Assembly: GCF_023091745.1 (NCBI RefSeq) | Contig: NC_068920.1 | Span: 4,836,001-4,900,000 of the forward strand | From: Budorcas taxicolor | Taxonomy: Eukaryota; Chordata; Mammalia; Artiodactyla; Bovidae | DNA: 64,000 nucleotides | Direction: 5' to 3' | Part shown: positions 45,898-57,135 of the stretch, one piece after another | Numbering within the stretch: position 1 is the first letter of the stretch | How the letters are laid out: each line of letters opens with the position of its first letter | Notes under the pieces: generated by a model | Told to the model about the DNA's origin: nothing | Seen by the model: only the letters and a program-made list of their open reading frames with translations | Database searches by the model: none | Position numbers and translations under genes: made by a program

Positions 45898-48800
45898 CTA
45901 CTCCCCAGGCGTCCTTGCGGAGGGCTTAGGGGCCGGTGGGTTGCACGCTGCCAAGCCCTCCAGCCGTGAGAGCTCTGTCATAGGGAAGGGAATGGCAAGT
46001 GCAGGGCTCCTGCAGCGGTCGCTTGGCCGCCCAGACTCAGCACAGAACGGAGAGCACCAGGCTCCCAGGGCCCCTGGCTCTGGTCTGCAGCCCCACACAC
46101 CCGGAGGCTGACTCCGTGGGCGCCCAGAAGGTGCCTGACAGACGTCATTTTCCTAGTGCTGTCTCCACCAGCAGAGACGTGTGCAGGTGGTTGGTGCCTG
46201 CCCCTGCGTGTCTGGGCTGCCGCCCACTGCCTCTGCTCAGGGAAAGCAGCTCCTGGGCCAAGACTTGCAGGAGGCGCGGGGCGTCCCTGCCTGGAAGCCA
46301 AGTGCACAGTCCGCTTGGAAGCGAGCCTCCTTGGGAAGAGTCGAGGGAGCCAAGCCGCGTGCGTCTGCAATCCCTGCTTGGGCCGAGCCGAGTGTGCCTC
46401 CAGTACGGCAGAGCTCCAGCTCTGCTCAGAGGCCGGATCTAGTCAAGTGCCTTGCGCGATGTTGCTCAGCCCTGGGCGAGCCTTGCCCAGACTTGCCTCG
46501 CTGCTAGGCTTCCTGCCCAGGAAGGAGCAGGCTGCGCGAGACAGGCAGACGCTCCTGGCGCCTTCCTGGCCTCAGCTCCACTCCTGCCTTGCCTTTGCCC
46601 CTACTCCCCAGGCGTCCTTGCGGAGGGCTTAGGGGCCGGTGGGTTGCACGCTGCCAAGCCCTCCAGCCGTGAGAGCTCTGTCATAGGGAAGGGAATGGCA
46701 AGTGCAGGGCTCCTGCAGCGGTCGCTTGGCCGCCCAGACTCAGCACAGAACGGAGAGCACCAGGCTCCCAGGGCCCCTGGCTCTGGTCTGCAGCCCCACA
46801 CACCCGGAGGCTGACTCCGTGGGCGCCCAGAAGGTGCCTGACAGACGTCATTTTCCTAGTGCTGTCTCCACCAGCAGAGACGTGTGCAGGTGGTTGGTGC
46901 CTGCCCCTGCGTGTCTGGGCTGCCGCCCACTGCCTCTGCTCAGGGAAAGCAGCTCCTGGGCCAAGACTTGCAGGAGGCGCGGGGCGTCCCTGCCTGGAAG
47001 CCAAGTGCACAGTCCGCTTGGAAGCGAGCCTCCTTGGGAAGAGTCGAGGGAGCCAAGCCGCGTGCGTCTGCAATCCCTGCTTGGGCCGAGCCGAGTGTGC
47101 CTCCAGTACGGCAGAGCTCCAGCTCTGCTCAGAGGCCGGATCTAGTCAAGTGCCTTGCGCGATGTTGCTCAGCCCTGGGCGAGCCTTGCCCAGACTTGCC
47201 TCGCTGCTAGGCTTCCTGCCCAGGAAGGAGCAGGCTGCGCGAGACAGGCAGACGCTCCTGGCGCCTTCCTGGCCTCAGCTCCACTCCTGCCTTGCCTTTG
47301 CCCCTACTCCCCAGGCGTCCTTGCGGAGGGCTTAGGGGCCGGTGGGTTGCACGCTGCCAAGCCCTCCAGCCGTGAGAGCTCTGTCATAGGGAAGGGAATG
47401 GCAAGTGCAGGGCTCCTGCAGCGGTCGCTTGGCCGCCCAGACTCAGCACAGAACGGAGAGCACCAGGCTCCCAGGGCCCCTGGCTCTGGTCTGCAGCCCC
47501 ACACACCCGGAGGCTGACTCCGTGGGCGCCCAGAAGGTGCCTGACAGACGTCATTTTCCTAGTGCTGTCTCCACCAGCAGAGACGTGTGCAGGTGGTTGG
47601 TGCCTGCCCCTGCGTGTCTGGGCTGCCGCCCACTGCCTCTGCTCAGGGAAAGCAGCTCCTGGGCCAAGACTTGCAGGAGGCGCGGGGCGTCCCTGCCTGG
47701 AAGCCAAGTGCACAGTCCGCTTGGAAGCGAGCCTCCTTGGGAAGAGTCGAGGGAGCCAAGCCGCGTGCGTCTGCAATCCCTGCTTGGGCCGAGCCGAGTG
47801 TGCCTCCAGTACGGCAGAGCTCCAGCTCTGCTCAGAGGCCGGATCTAGTCAAGTGCCTTGCGCGATGTTGCTCAGCCCTGGGCGAGCCTTGCCCAGACTT
47901 GCCTCGCTGCTAGGCTTCCTGCCCAGGAAGGAGCAGGCTGCGCGAGACAGGCAGACGCTCCTGGCGCCTTCCTGGCCTCAGCTCCACTCCTGCCTTGCCT
48001 TTGCCCCTACTCCCCAGGCGTCCTTGCGGAGGGCTTAGGGGCCGGTGGGTTGCACGCTGCCAAGCCCTCCAGCCGTGAGAGCTCTGTCATAGGGAAGGGA
48101 ATGGCAAGTGCAGGGCTCCTGCAGCGGTCGCTTGGCCGCCCAGACTCAGCACAGAACGGAGAGCACCAGGCTCCCAGGGCCCCTGGCTCTGGTCTGCAGC
48201 CCCACACACCCGGAGGCTGACTCCGTGGGCGCCCAGAAGGTGCCTGACAGACGTCATTTTCCTAGTGCTGTCTCCACCAGCAGAGACGTGTGCAGGTGGT
48301 TGGTGCCTGCCCCTGCGTGTCTGGGCTGCCGCCCACTGCCTCTGCTCAGGGAAAGCAGCTCCTGGGCCAAGACTTGCAGGAGGCGCGGGGCGTCCCTGCC
48401 TGGAAGCCAAGTGCACAGTCCGCTTGGAAGCGAGCCTCCTTGGGAAGAGTCGAGGGAGCCAAGCCGCGTGCGTCTGCAATCCCTGCTTGGGCCGAGCCGA
48501 GTGTGCCTCCAGTACGGCAGAGCTCCAGCTCTGCTCAGGGGCCGGATCTAGTCAAGTGCCTTGCGCGAGGCTGCTCAGCCCTGGGCGAGCCTTGCCCAGA
48601 CTTGCCTCGCTGCTAGGCTTGCTGCCCAGGAAGGAGCAGGCTGTGCGAGACAGGCAGACGCTCCTGGCGCCTTTCTGTCCTCAGCCCCACTCCTGCCTTG
48701 CCTTTGCCCCTAGTCCCCAGGCGTCCTTGCGGACGGCTTAGGGGCCGGTGGGTTGCACTCTGCCAAGCCCTCCAGCCTTGAGAGCTCTGTCATAGGGAAG

Positions 48801-49412
48801 GGAATGGCAAGTGCAGGGCTCCTGCAGCGGTCGCTTGGCCGCCCAGACTCAGCACAGCACGGAGAGCACCAGGCTCCCAGGGCCCCTGGCTCTGGTCTGC
48901 AGCCCCACACACCCGGAGGCTGACTCCGTGGGCGCCCAGAATGTCCCTGACAGACGTCATTTCCCTCGTGCCCTCCCAACCAGCAGAGACGTTTGCAGGT
49001 GGTTGGGGCCTGCGCCTGCGTGTCTGGGCTGCCGCCCACAGCCTCCGCTCAGGGGAAGCAGCCCCTGTGCCAAGACTTGCAGGAGGCGCGGGGCGTCCCT
49101 GCCTGGAAGCCAAGTGCACAGTACGCTTGGAAGCGAGCCTCCTTGGGAAGAGTCGAGGGAGCCAAGCCGCGTGCGTCTGCAATCCCTGCTTGGGCCGAGC
49201 CGAGTGTGCCTCCAGTACGGCAGAGCTCCAGCTCTGCTCAGAGGCCGGATCTAGTCAAGTGCCTTGCTCGAGGCTGCTCAGCCCTGGGCGAGCCTTGCCC
49301 AGGCTTGCCTCGCTGCTAGGCTTGCTCCCCAGGAAGGAGCAGGCTGTGCGATGCTGGGAGTGGCCACTGGCGCCTTCCTGGCCTCATCTCCACTCCTGCC
49401 TTGCCTTGGCAT
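45898..49412. repeat. 3,515-bp repeat of C'-C'-C'-C'-D2
   Basis: Monomers start at 45898, 46601, 47304, 48007 (C') and 48710 (D2). It repeats the preceding 3,515 bp (five times 703) including the modified end of its fourth C'. The D2 monomer here keeps a D2-type end (CAGTACGC, TTGCTCGAGGC, GCTTGCTCCCC). The D2 at 45195 changes to a C' end between about 45554 and 45608. That change marks the duplication junction. Confidence 0.91.
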
Positions 49413-50113
49413 CTAGGCCCCAGGCGTCCTTGGGGAAAGCCCAGGATCCGGTGGCTTGCCCACTGCCAAGCCCTCCATCAGTGAGGCCTCTCTTAGAGGG
49501 GAGGGAAGGGCAAGTGCAGGGCTCCTCCAGCGGTCGCTTGGCCGCCCAGACTCAGCACAGAACGGAGAGCACCAGGCTCCCAGGTCCCCTGGCTGTGGTC
49601 TGCAGCCCCACACACCCGGAGGCTGACTCCGTGGGTGCCCAGAAGGTGCCTGACAGACGTCATGTCCCTAGCGCTCTCCTCCCCAGCAGAGACGTGTGCA
49701 GGTGGTGGGGCCTGCCCCTGCGTGTCTGGGCTCCCACCGGCAGCCCCACCTCAAGGGAAGCAGCCCCTGAGGCAAGACCTGTAGGAGGCGCGGGGCGCCC
49801 CCGCCTGGAAGCCTAGTGCACAGCATGCGGGAAGCGAGCCTCCTCGGGAGAAGAGGAGGCAGCCCAGCTGCGTGCGTCTGCAATCACTCCTTGGGCGGAG
49901 CCCAGTGAGCCTCCAGTAGGGCAGAGCTCCAGCTCTGCTCAGAGGCCCGATCAGGCAGAGTTTCTGGCGTGAGGCTGCTCTGCCCTGGGCGAGCCTTGCC
50001 CAGACATGCCTCGCTGCTAGGCTTCCTGCCCAGGAAGGAGCAGGCTGCGCGAGACAGGCAGACGCTCCTGGCGCCTTCCTGGCCTCAGCTCCACTCCTGC
50101 CTTGCCTTTGCAC
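49413..50113. repeat. E monomer with an internal beta-type patch
   Basis: This alpha (E) monomer has GGATCC at 49444 and the E-specific CTCCTCCAG at about 49522-49530. The stretch 49535-49562 then matches beta C' (CGGTCGCTTGG, ACTCAGCACAGAACGG). E-specific CAGGTCCCC returns by 49585. All other E copies read CGGTTGCTTGG and ACTCGGCGCCGCACGG here. Inferred: a conversion tract of 28 to 57 bp. Confidence 0.88.
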
Positions 50114-52921
50114 CTAGTCCCCAGGCGTCCTTGCGGAGGGCTTAGGGGCCGGTGGGTTGCACGCTGCCAAGCCCTCCAGCCGTGAGAGCTCTGTCATAGG
50201 GAAGGGAATGGCAAGTGCAGGGCTCCTGCAGCGGTCGCTTGGCCGCCCAGACTCAGCACAGAACGGAGAGCACCAGGCTCCCAGGGCCCCTGGCTCTGGT
50301 CTGCAGCCCCACACACCCGGAGGCTGACTCCGTGGGTGCCCAGAAGGTGCCTGACAGACGTCATGTCCCTAGCGCTCTCCTCCCCAGCAGAGACGTGTGC
50401 AGGTGGTGGGGCCTGCCCCTGCGTGTCTGGGCTCCCACCGGCAGCCCCACCTCAAGGGAAGCAGCCCCTGAGGCAAGACCTGTAGGAGGCGCGGGGCGAC
50501 CCCGCCTGGAAGCCTAGTGCACAGCATGCGGGAAGCGAGCCTCCTCGGGAGAAGAGGAGGCAGCCCAGCTGCGTGCGTCTGCAATCACTCCTTGGGCGGA
50601 GCCCAGTGAGCCTCCAGTAGGGCAGAGCTCCAGCTCTGCTCAGAGGCCCGATCAGGCAGAGTTTCTGGCGTGAGGCTGCTCTGCCCTGGGCGAGCCTTGC
50701 CCAGACTTGCCTCGCTGCTAGGCTTCCTGCCCAGGAAGGAGCAGGCTGCGCGAGACAGGCAGACGCTCCTGGCGCCTTCCTGGCCTCAGCTCCACTCCTG
50801 CCTTGCCTTTGCCCCTACTCCCCAGGCGTCCTTGCGGAGGGCTTAGGGGCCGGTGGGTTGCACGCTGCCAAGCCCTCCAGCCGTGAGAGCTCTGTCATAG
50901 GGAAGGGAATGGCAAGTGCAGGGCTCCTGCAGCGGTCGCTTGGCCGCCCAGACTCAGCACAGAACGGAGAGCACCAGGCTCCCAGGGCCCCTGGCTCTGG
51001 TCTGCAGCCCCACACACCCGGAGGCTGACTCCGTGGGCGCCCAGAAGGTGCCTGACAGACGTCATTTTCCTAGTGCTGTCTCCACCAGCAGAGACGTGTG
51101 CAGGTGGTTGGTGCCTGCCCCTGCGTGTCTGGGCTGCCGCCCACTGCCTCTGCTCAGGGAAAGCAGCTCCTGGGCCAAGACTTGCAGGAGGCGCGGGGCG
51201 TCCCTGCCTGGAAGCCAAGTGCACAGTCCGCTTGGAAGCGAGCCTCCTTGGGAAGAGTCGAGGGAGCCAAGCCGCGTGCGTCTGCAATCCCTGCTTGGGC
51301 CGAGCCGAGTGTGCCTCCAGTACGGCAGAGCTCCAGCTCTGCTCAGAGGCCGGATCTAGTCAAGTGCCTTGCGCGATGTTGCTCAGCCCTGGGCGAGCCT
51401 TGCCCAGACTTGCCTCGCTGCTAGGCTTCCTGCCCAGGAAGGAGCAGGCTGCGCGAGACAGGCAGACGCTCCTGGCGCCTTCCTGGCCTCAGCTCCACTC
51501 CTGCCTTGCCTTTGCACTTAGTCCCCAGGCGTCCTTGCGGAGGGCTTAGGGGCCGGTGGGTTGCACGCTGCCAAGCCCTCCAGCCTTGAGAGCTCTGTCA
51601 TAGGGAAGGGAATGGCAAGTGCAGGGCTCCTGCAGCGGTCACTTGGCCGCCCAGACTCAGCACAGCACGGAGAGCACCAGGCTCCCAGGGCCCCTGGCTC
51701 TGGTCTGCAGCCCCACATGCCCGGAGGCTCACTCCGTTGGCGCCCAAAAGTTGCCTGACAGACGTCATTTTCCTAGTGCCCTCCCCACCAGCAGAGACGT
51801 GTGCAGGTGGTTGGGGCCTGACCCTGCGTGTCTGGGCTGCCGCCCACAGCCTCCGCTCAGGGGAAGCAATCCCTGTGCCAAGACTTGCAGGAGGCGCGGG
51901 GCGTCCCTGCCTGGAAGCCAAGTGCACAGTACGCTTGGAAGCGAGCCTCCTTGGGAAGAGTCGAGGGAGCCAAGCCGCGTGCGTCTGCAATCCCTGCTTG
52001 GGCCGAGCCGAGTGTGCCTCCAGTACGGCAGAGCTCCAGCTCTGCTCAGAGGCCGGATCTAGTCAAGTGCCTTGCGCGAGGCTGCTCAGCCCTGGGCGAG
52101 CCTTGCCCAGGCTTGCCTCGCTGCTAGGCTTGCTCCCCAGGAAGGAGCAGGCTGTGCGATGCTGGGAGTGGCCACTGGCGCCTTCCTGGCCTCATCTCCA
52201 CTCCTGCCTTGCCTTGGCATCTAGGCCCCAGGCGTCCTTGGGGAAAGCCCAGGATCCGGTGGCTTGCCCACTGCCAAGCCCTCCATCAGTGAGGCCTCTC
52301 TTAGAGGGGAGGGAAGGGCAAGTGCAGGGCTCCTCCAGCGGTTGCTTGGCCGCCCAGACTCGGCGCCGCACGGAGAGCACCAGGCTCCCAGGTCCCCTGG
52401 CTGTGGTCTGCAGCCCCACACACCCGGAGGCTGACTCCGTGGGTGCCCAGAAGGTGCCTGACAGACGTCATGTCCCTAGCGCTCTCCTCCCCAGCAGAGA
52501 CGTGTGCAGGTGGTGGGGCCTGCCCCTGCGTGTCTGGGCTCCCACCGGCAGCCCCACCTCAAGGGAAGCAGCCCCTGAGGCAAGACCTGTAGGAGGCGCG
52601 GGGCGCCCCCGCCTGGAAGCCTAGTGCACAGCATGCGGGAAGCGAGCCTCCTCGGGAGAAGAGGAGGCAGCCCAGCTGCGTGCGTCTGCAATCACTCCTT
52701 GGGCGGAGCCCAGTGAGCCTCCAGTAGGGCAGAGCTCCAGCTCTGCTCAGAGGCCCGATCAGGCAGAGTTTCTGGCGTGAGGCTGCTCTGCCCTGGGCGA
52801 GCCTTGCCCAGACTTGCCTCGCTGCTAGGCTTCCTGCCCAGGAAGGAGCAGGCTGCGCGAGACAGGCAGACGCTCCTGGCGCCTTCCTGGCCTCAGCTCC
52901 ACTCCTGCCTTGCCTTTGCAC
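50114..52921. repeat. 2,808-bp tetramer F-C'-(G/D2)-E
   Basis: Monomers start at 50114 (F), 50815 (C'), 51518 (G head with D2-type tail) and 52221 (E). The third monomer has the G-specific CATGCCCGGAGGCTCAC and GAAGCAATCCC. It lacks the G tail (GGGTCGCGCCGACTG) and carries the GTGCGTCTGC, GGGCCGAGCCGAG and GCTTGCTCCCC tail of D2. Inferred: a pentamer that lost one monomer length by a G-D2 fusion. GGATCC is at 52252. Confidence 0.89.
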
Positions 52922-55028
52922 CTAGTCCCCAGGCGTCCTTGCGGAGGGCTTAGGGGCCGGTGGGTTGCACGCTGCCAAGCCCTCCAGCCTTGAGAGCTCT
53001 GTCATAGGGAAGGGAATGGCAAGTGCAGGGCTCCTGCAGCGGTCGCTTGGCCGCCCAGACTCAGCACAGCACGGAGAGCACCAGGCTCCCAGGGCCCCTG
53101 GCTCTGGTCTGCAGCCCCACATGCCCGGAGGCTCACTCCGTTGGCGCCCAAAAGTTGCCTGACAGACGTCATTTTCCTAGTGCCCTCCCCACCAGCAGAG
53201 ACGTGTGCAGGTGGCTGGGGCCTGACCCTGCGTGTCTGGGCTGCCGCCCACAGCCTCCGCTCAGGGGAAGCAATCCCTGTGCCAAGACTTGCAGGAGGCG
53301 CGGGGCGTCCCTGCCTGGAACCCAAGTGCACAGTACGCTTGGAAGCGAGCCTCCTTGGGAAGAGTCGAGGGAGCCAAGCCGCGTGCAGCTGCAATCCCTG
53401 CTTGGGTCGCGCCGACTGTGCCTCCAGCACGGCAGAGCTCCAGCTCTGCTCAGAGGCCGGGTCTAGTCAAGTGCCTTGCGCGAGGCTGCTCTGCCCTAGG
53501 CGAGCCTTGCCCAGACTTGCCTCGCTGCTAGGCTTCCTGCCCAGGAAGGAGCAGGCTGTGCGAGACAGGCAGACGCTCCTGGCGCCTTTCTGTCCTCAGC
53601 CCCACTCCTGCCTTGCCTTTGCCCCTAGTCCCCAGGCGTCCTTGCGGACGGCTTAGGGGCCGGTGGGTTGCACTCTGCCAAGCCCTCCAGCCTTGAGAGC
53701 TCTGTCATAGGGAAGGGAATGGCAAGTGCAGGGCTCCTGCAGCGGTCGCTTGGCCGCCCAGACTCAGCACAGCACGGAGAGCACCAGGCTCCCAGGGCCC
53801 CTGGCTCTGGTCTGCAGCCCCACACACCCGGAGGCTGACTCCGTGGGCGCCCAGAATGTCCCTGACAGACGTCATTTCCCTCGTGCCCTCCCAACCAGCA
53901 GAGACGTTTGCAGGTGGTTGGGGCCTGCGCCTGCGTGTCTGGGCTGCCGCCCACAGCCTCCGCTCAGGGGAAGCAGCCCCTGTGCCAAGACTTGCAGGAG
54001 GCGCGGGGCGTCCCTGCCTGGAAGCCAAGTGCACAGTACGCTTGGAAGCGAGCCTCCTTGGGAAGAGTCGAGGGAGCCAAGCCGCGTGCGTCTGCAATCC
54101 CTGCTTGGGCCGAGCCGAGTGTGCCTCCAGTACGGCAGAGCTCCAGCTCTGCTCAGAGGCCGGATCTAGTCAAGTGCCTTGCTCGAGGCTGCTCAGCCCT
54201 GGGCGAGCCTTGCCCAGGCTTGCCTCGCTGCTAGGCTTGCTCCCCAGGAAGGAGCAGGCTGTGCGATGCTGGGAGTGGCCACTGGCGCCTTCCTGGCCTC
54301 ATCTCCACTCCTGCCTTGCCTTGGCATCTAGGCCCCAGGCGTCCTTGGGGAAAGTCCAGGATCCGGTGGCTTGCCCACTGCCAAGCCCTCCATCAGTGAG
54401 GCCTCTCTTAGAGGGGAGGGAAGGGCAAGTGCAGGGCTCCTCCAGCGGTTGCTTGGCCGCCCAGACTCGGCGCCGCACGGAGAGCACCAGGCTCCCAGGT
54501 CCCCTGGCTGTGGTCTGCAGCCCCACACACCCGGAGGCTGACTCCGTGGGTGCCCAGAAGGTGCCTGACAGACGTCATGTCCCTAGCGCTCTCCTCCCCA
54601 GCAGAGACGTGTGCAGGTGGTGGGGCCTGCCCCTGCGTGTCTGGGCTCCCACCGGCAGCCCCACCTCAAGGGAAGCAGCCCCTGAGGCAAGACCTGTAGG
54701 AGGCGCGGGGCGCCCCCGCCTGGAAGCCTAGTGCACAGCATGCGGGAAGCGAGCCTCCTCGGGAGAAGAGGAGGCAGCCCAGCTGCGTGCGTCTGCAATC
54801 ACTCCTTGGGCGGAGCCCAGTGAGCCTCCAGTAGGGCAGAGCTCCAGCTCTGCTCAGAGGCCCGATCAGGCAGAGTTTCTGGCGTGAGGCTGCTCTGCCC
54901 TGGGCGAGCCTTGCCCAGACTTGCCTCGCTGCTAGGCTTCCTGCCCAGGAAGGAGCAGGCTGCGCGAGACAGGCAGACGCTCCTGGCGCCTTCCTGGCCT
55001 CAGCTCCACTCCTGCCTTGCCTTTGCAC
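52922..55028. repeat. 2,107-bp trimer G-D2-E
   Basis: Monomers start at 52922 (G), 53625 (D2) and 54328 (E). G has GTGGCTGGGGCC near 53211, shared with the next G but not the third. It has a private GGAACCCAAGTG near 53317. E has a private AAAGTCCAGG near 54353. GGATCC is at 54359. Confidence 0.92.
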
Positions 55029-57135
55029 CTAGTCCCCAGGCGTCCTTGCGGAGGGCTTAGGGGCCGGTGGGTTGCACGCTGCCAAGCCCTCCAGCCTTGA
55101 GAGCTCTGTCATAGGGAAGGGAATGTCAAGTGCAGGGCTCCTGCAGCGGTCGCTTGGCCGCCCAGACTCAGCACAGCACGGAGAGCACCAGGCTCCCAGG
55201 GCCCCTGGCTCTGGTCTGCAGCCCCACATGCCCGGAGGCTCACTCCGTTGGCGCCCAAAAGTTGCCTGACAGACGTCATTTTCCTAGTGCCCTCCCCACC
55301 AGCAGAGACGTGTGCAGGTGGCTGGGGCCTGACCCTGCGTGTCTGGGCTGCCGCCCACAGCCTCCGCTCAGGGGAAGCAATCCCTGTGCCAAGACTTGCA
55401 GGAGGCGCGGGGCGTCCCTGCCTGGAAGCCAAGTGCACAGTACGCTTGGAAGCGAGCCTCCTTGGGAAGAGTCGAGGGAGCCAAGCCGCGTGCAGCTGCA
55501 ATCCCTGCTTGGGTCGCGCCGACTGTGCCTCCAGCACGGCAGAGCTCCAGCTCTGCTCAGAGGCCGGGACTAGTCAAGTGCCTTGCGCGAGGCTGCTCTG
55601 CCCTAGGCGAGCCTTGCCCAGACTTGCCTCGCTGCTAGGCTTCCTGCCCAGGAAGGAGCAGGCTGTGCGAGACAGGCAGACGCTCCTGGCGCCTTTCTGT
55701 CCTCAGCCCCACTCCTGCCTTGCCTTTGCCCCTAGTCCCCAGGCGTCCTTGCGGACGGCTTAGGGGCCGGTGGGTTGCACTCTGCCAAGCCCTCCAGCCT
55801 TGAGAGCTCTGTCATAGGGAAGGGAATGGCAAGTGCAGGGCTCCTGCAGCCGTCGCTTGGCCGCCCAGACTCAGCACAGCACGGAGAGCACCAGGCTCCC
55901 AGGGCCCCTGGCTCTGGTCTGCAGCCCCACACACCCGGAGGCTGACTCCGTGGGCGCCCAGAATGTCCCTGACAGACGTCATTTCCCTCGTGCCCTCCCA
56001 ACCAGCAGAGACGTTTGCAGGTGGTTGGGGCCTGCGCCTGCGTGTCTGGGCTGCCGCCCACAGCCTCCGCTCAGGGGAAGCAGCCCCTGTGCCAAGACTT
56101 GCAGGAGGCGCGGGGCGTCCCTGCCTGGAAGCCAAGTGCACAGTACGCTTGGAAGCGAGCCTCCTTGGGAAGAGTCGAGGGAGCCAAGCCGCGTGCGTCT
56201 GCAATCCCTGCTTGGGCCGAGCCGAGTGTGCCTCCAGTACGGCAGAGCTCCAGCTCTGCTCAGAGGCCGGATCTAGTCAAGTGCCTTGCTCGAGGCTGCT
56301 CAGCCCTGGGCGAGCCTTGCCCAGGCTTGCCTCGCTGCTAGGCTTGCTCCCCAGGAAGGAGCAGGCTGTGCGATGCTGGGAGTGGCCACTGGCGCCTTCC
56401 TGGCCTCATCTCCACTCCTGCCTTGCCTTGGCATCTAGGCCCCAGGCGTCCTTGGGGAAAGCCCAGGATCCGGTGGCTTGCCCACTGCCAAGCCCTCCAT
56501 CAGTGAGGCCTCTCTTAGAGGGGAGGGAAGGGCAAGTGCAGGGCTCCTCCAGCGGTTGCTTGGCCGCCCAGACTCGGCGCCGCACGGAGAGCACCAGGCT
56601 CCCAGGTCCCCTGGCTGTGGTCTGCAGCCCCACACACCCGGAGGCTGACTCCGTGGGTGCCCAGAAGGTGCCTGACAGACGTCATGTCCCTAGCGCTCTC
56701 CTCCCCAGCAGAGACGTGTGCAGGTGGTGGGGCCTGCCCCTGCGTGTCTGGGCTCCCACCGGCAGCCCCACCTCAAGGGAAGCAGCCCCTGAGGCAAGAC
56801 CTGTAGGAGGCGCGGGGCGCCCCCGCCTGGAAGCCTAGTGCACAGCATGCGGGAAGCGAGCCTCCTCGGGAGAAGAGGAGGCAGCCCAGCTGCGTGCGTC
56901 TGCAATCACTCCTTGGGCGGAGCCCAGTGAGCCTCCAGTAGGGCAGAGCTCCAGCTCTGCTCAGAGGCCCGATCAGGCAGAGTTTCTGGCGTGAGGCTGC
57001 TCTGCCCTGGGCGAGCCTTGCCCAGACTTGCCTCGCTGCTAGGCTTCCTGCCCAGGAAGGAGCAGGCTGCGCGAGACAGGCAGACGCTCCTGGCGCCTTC
57101 CTGGCCTCAGCTCCACTCCTGCCTTGCCTTTGCAC
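55029..57135. repeat. 2,107-bp trimer G-D2-E
   Basis: Monomers start at 55029 (G), 55732 (D2) and 56435 (E). G carries AATGTCAAGTG near 55124 and GGGACTAGTC near 55566. Both variants are shared only with the G of the following trimer, and the second creates ACTAGT. D2 has a private GCAGCCGTCGC near 55849. GGATCC is at 56466. Confidence 0.92.
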
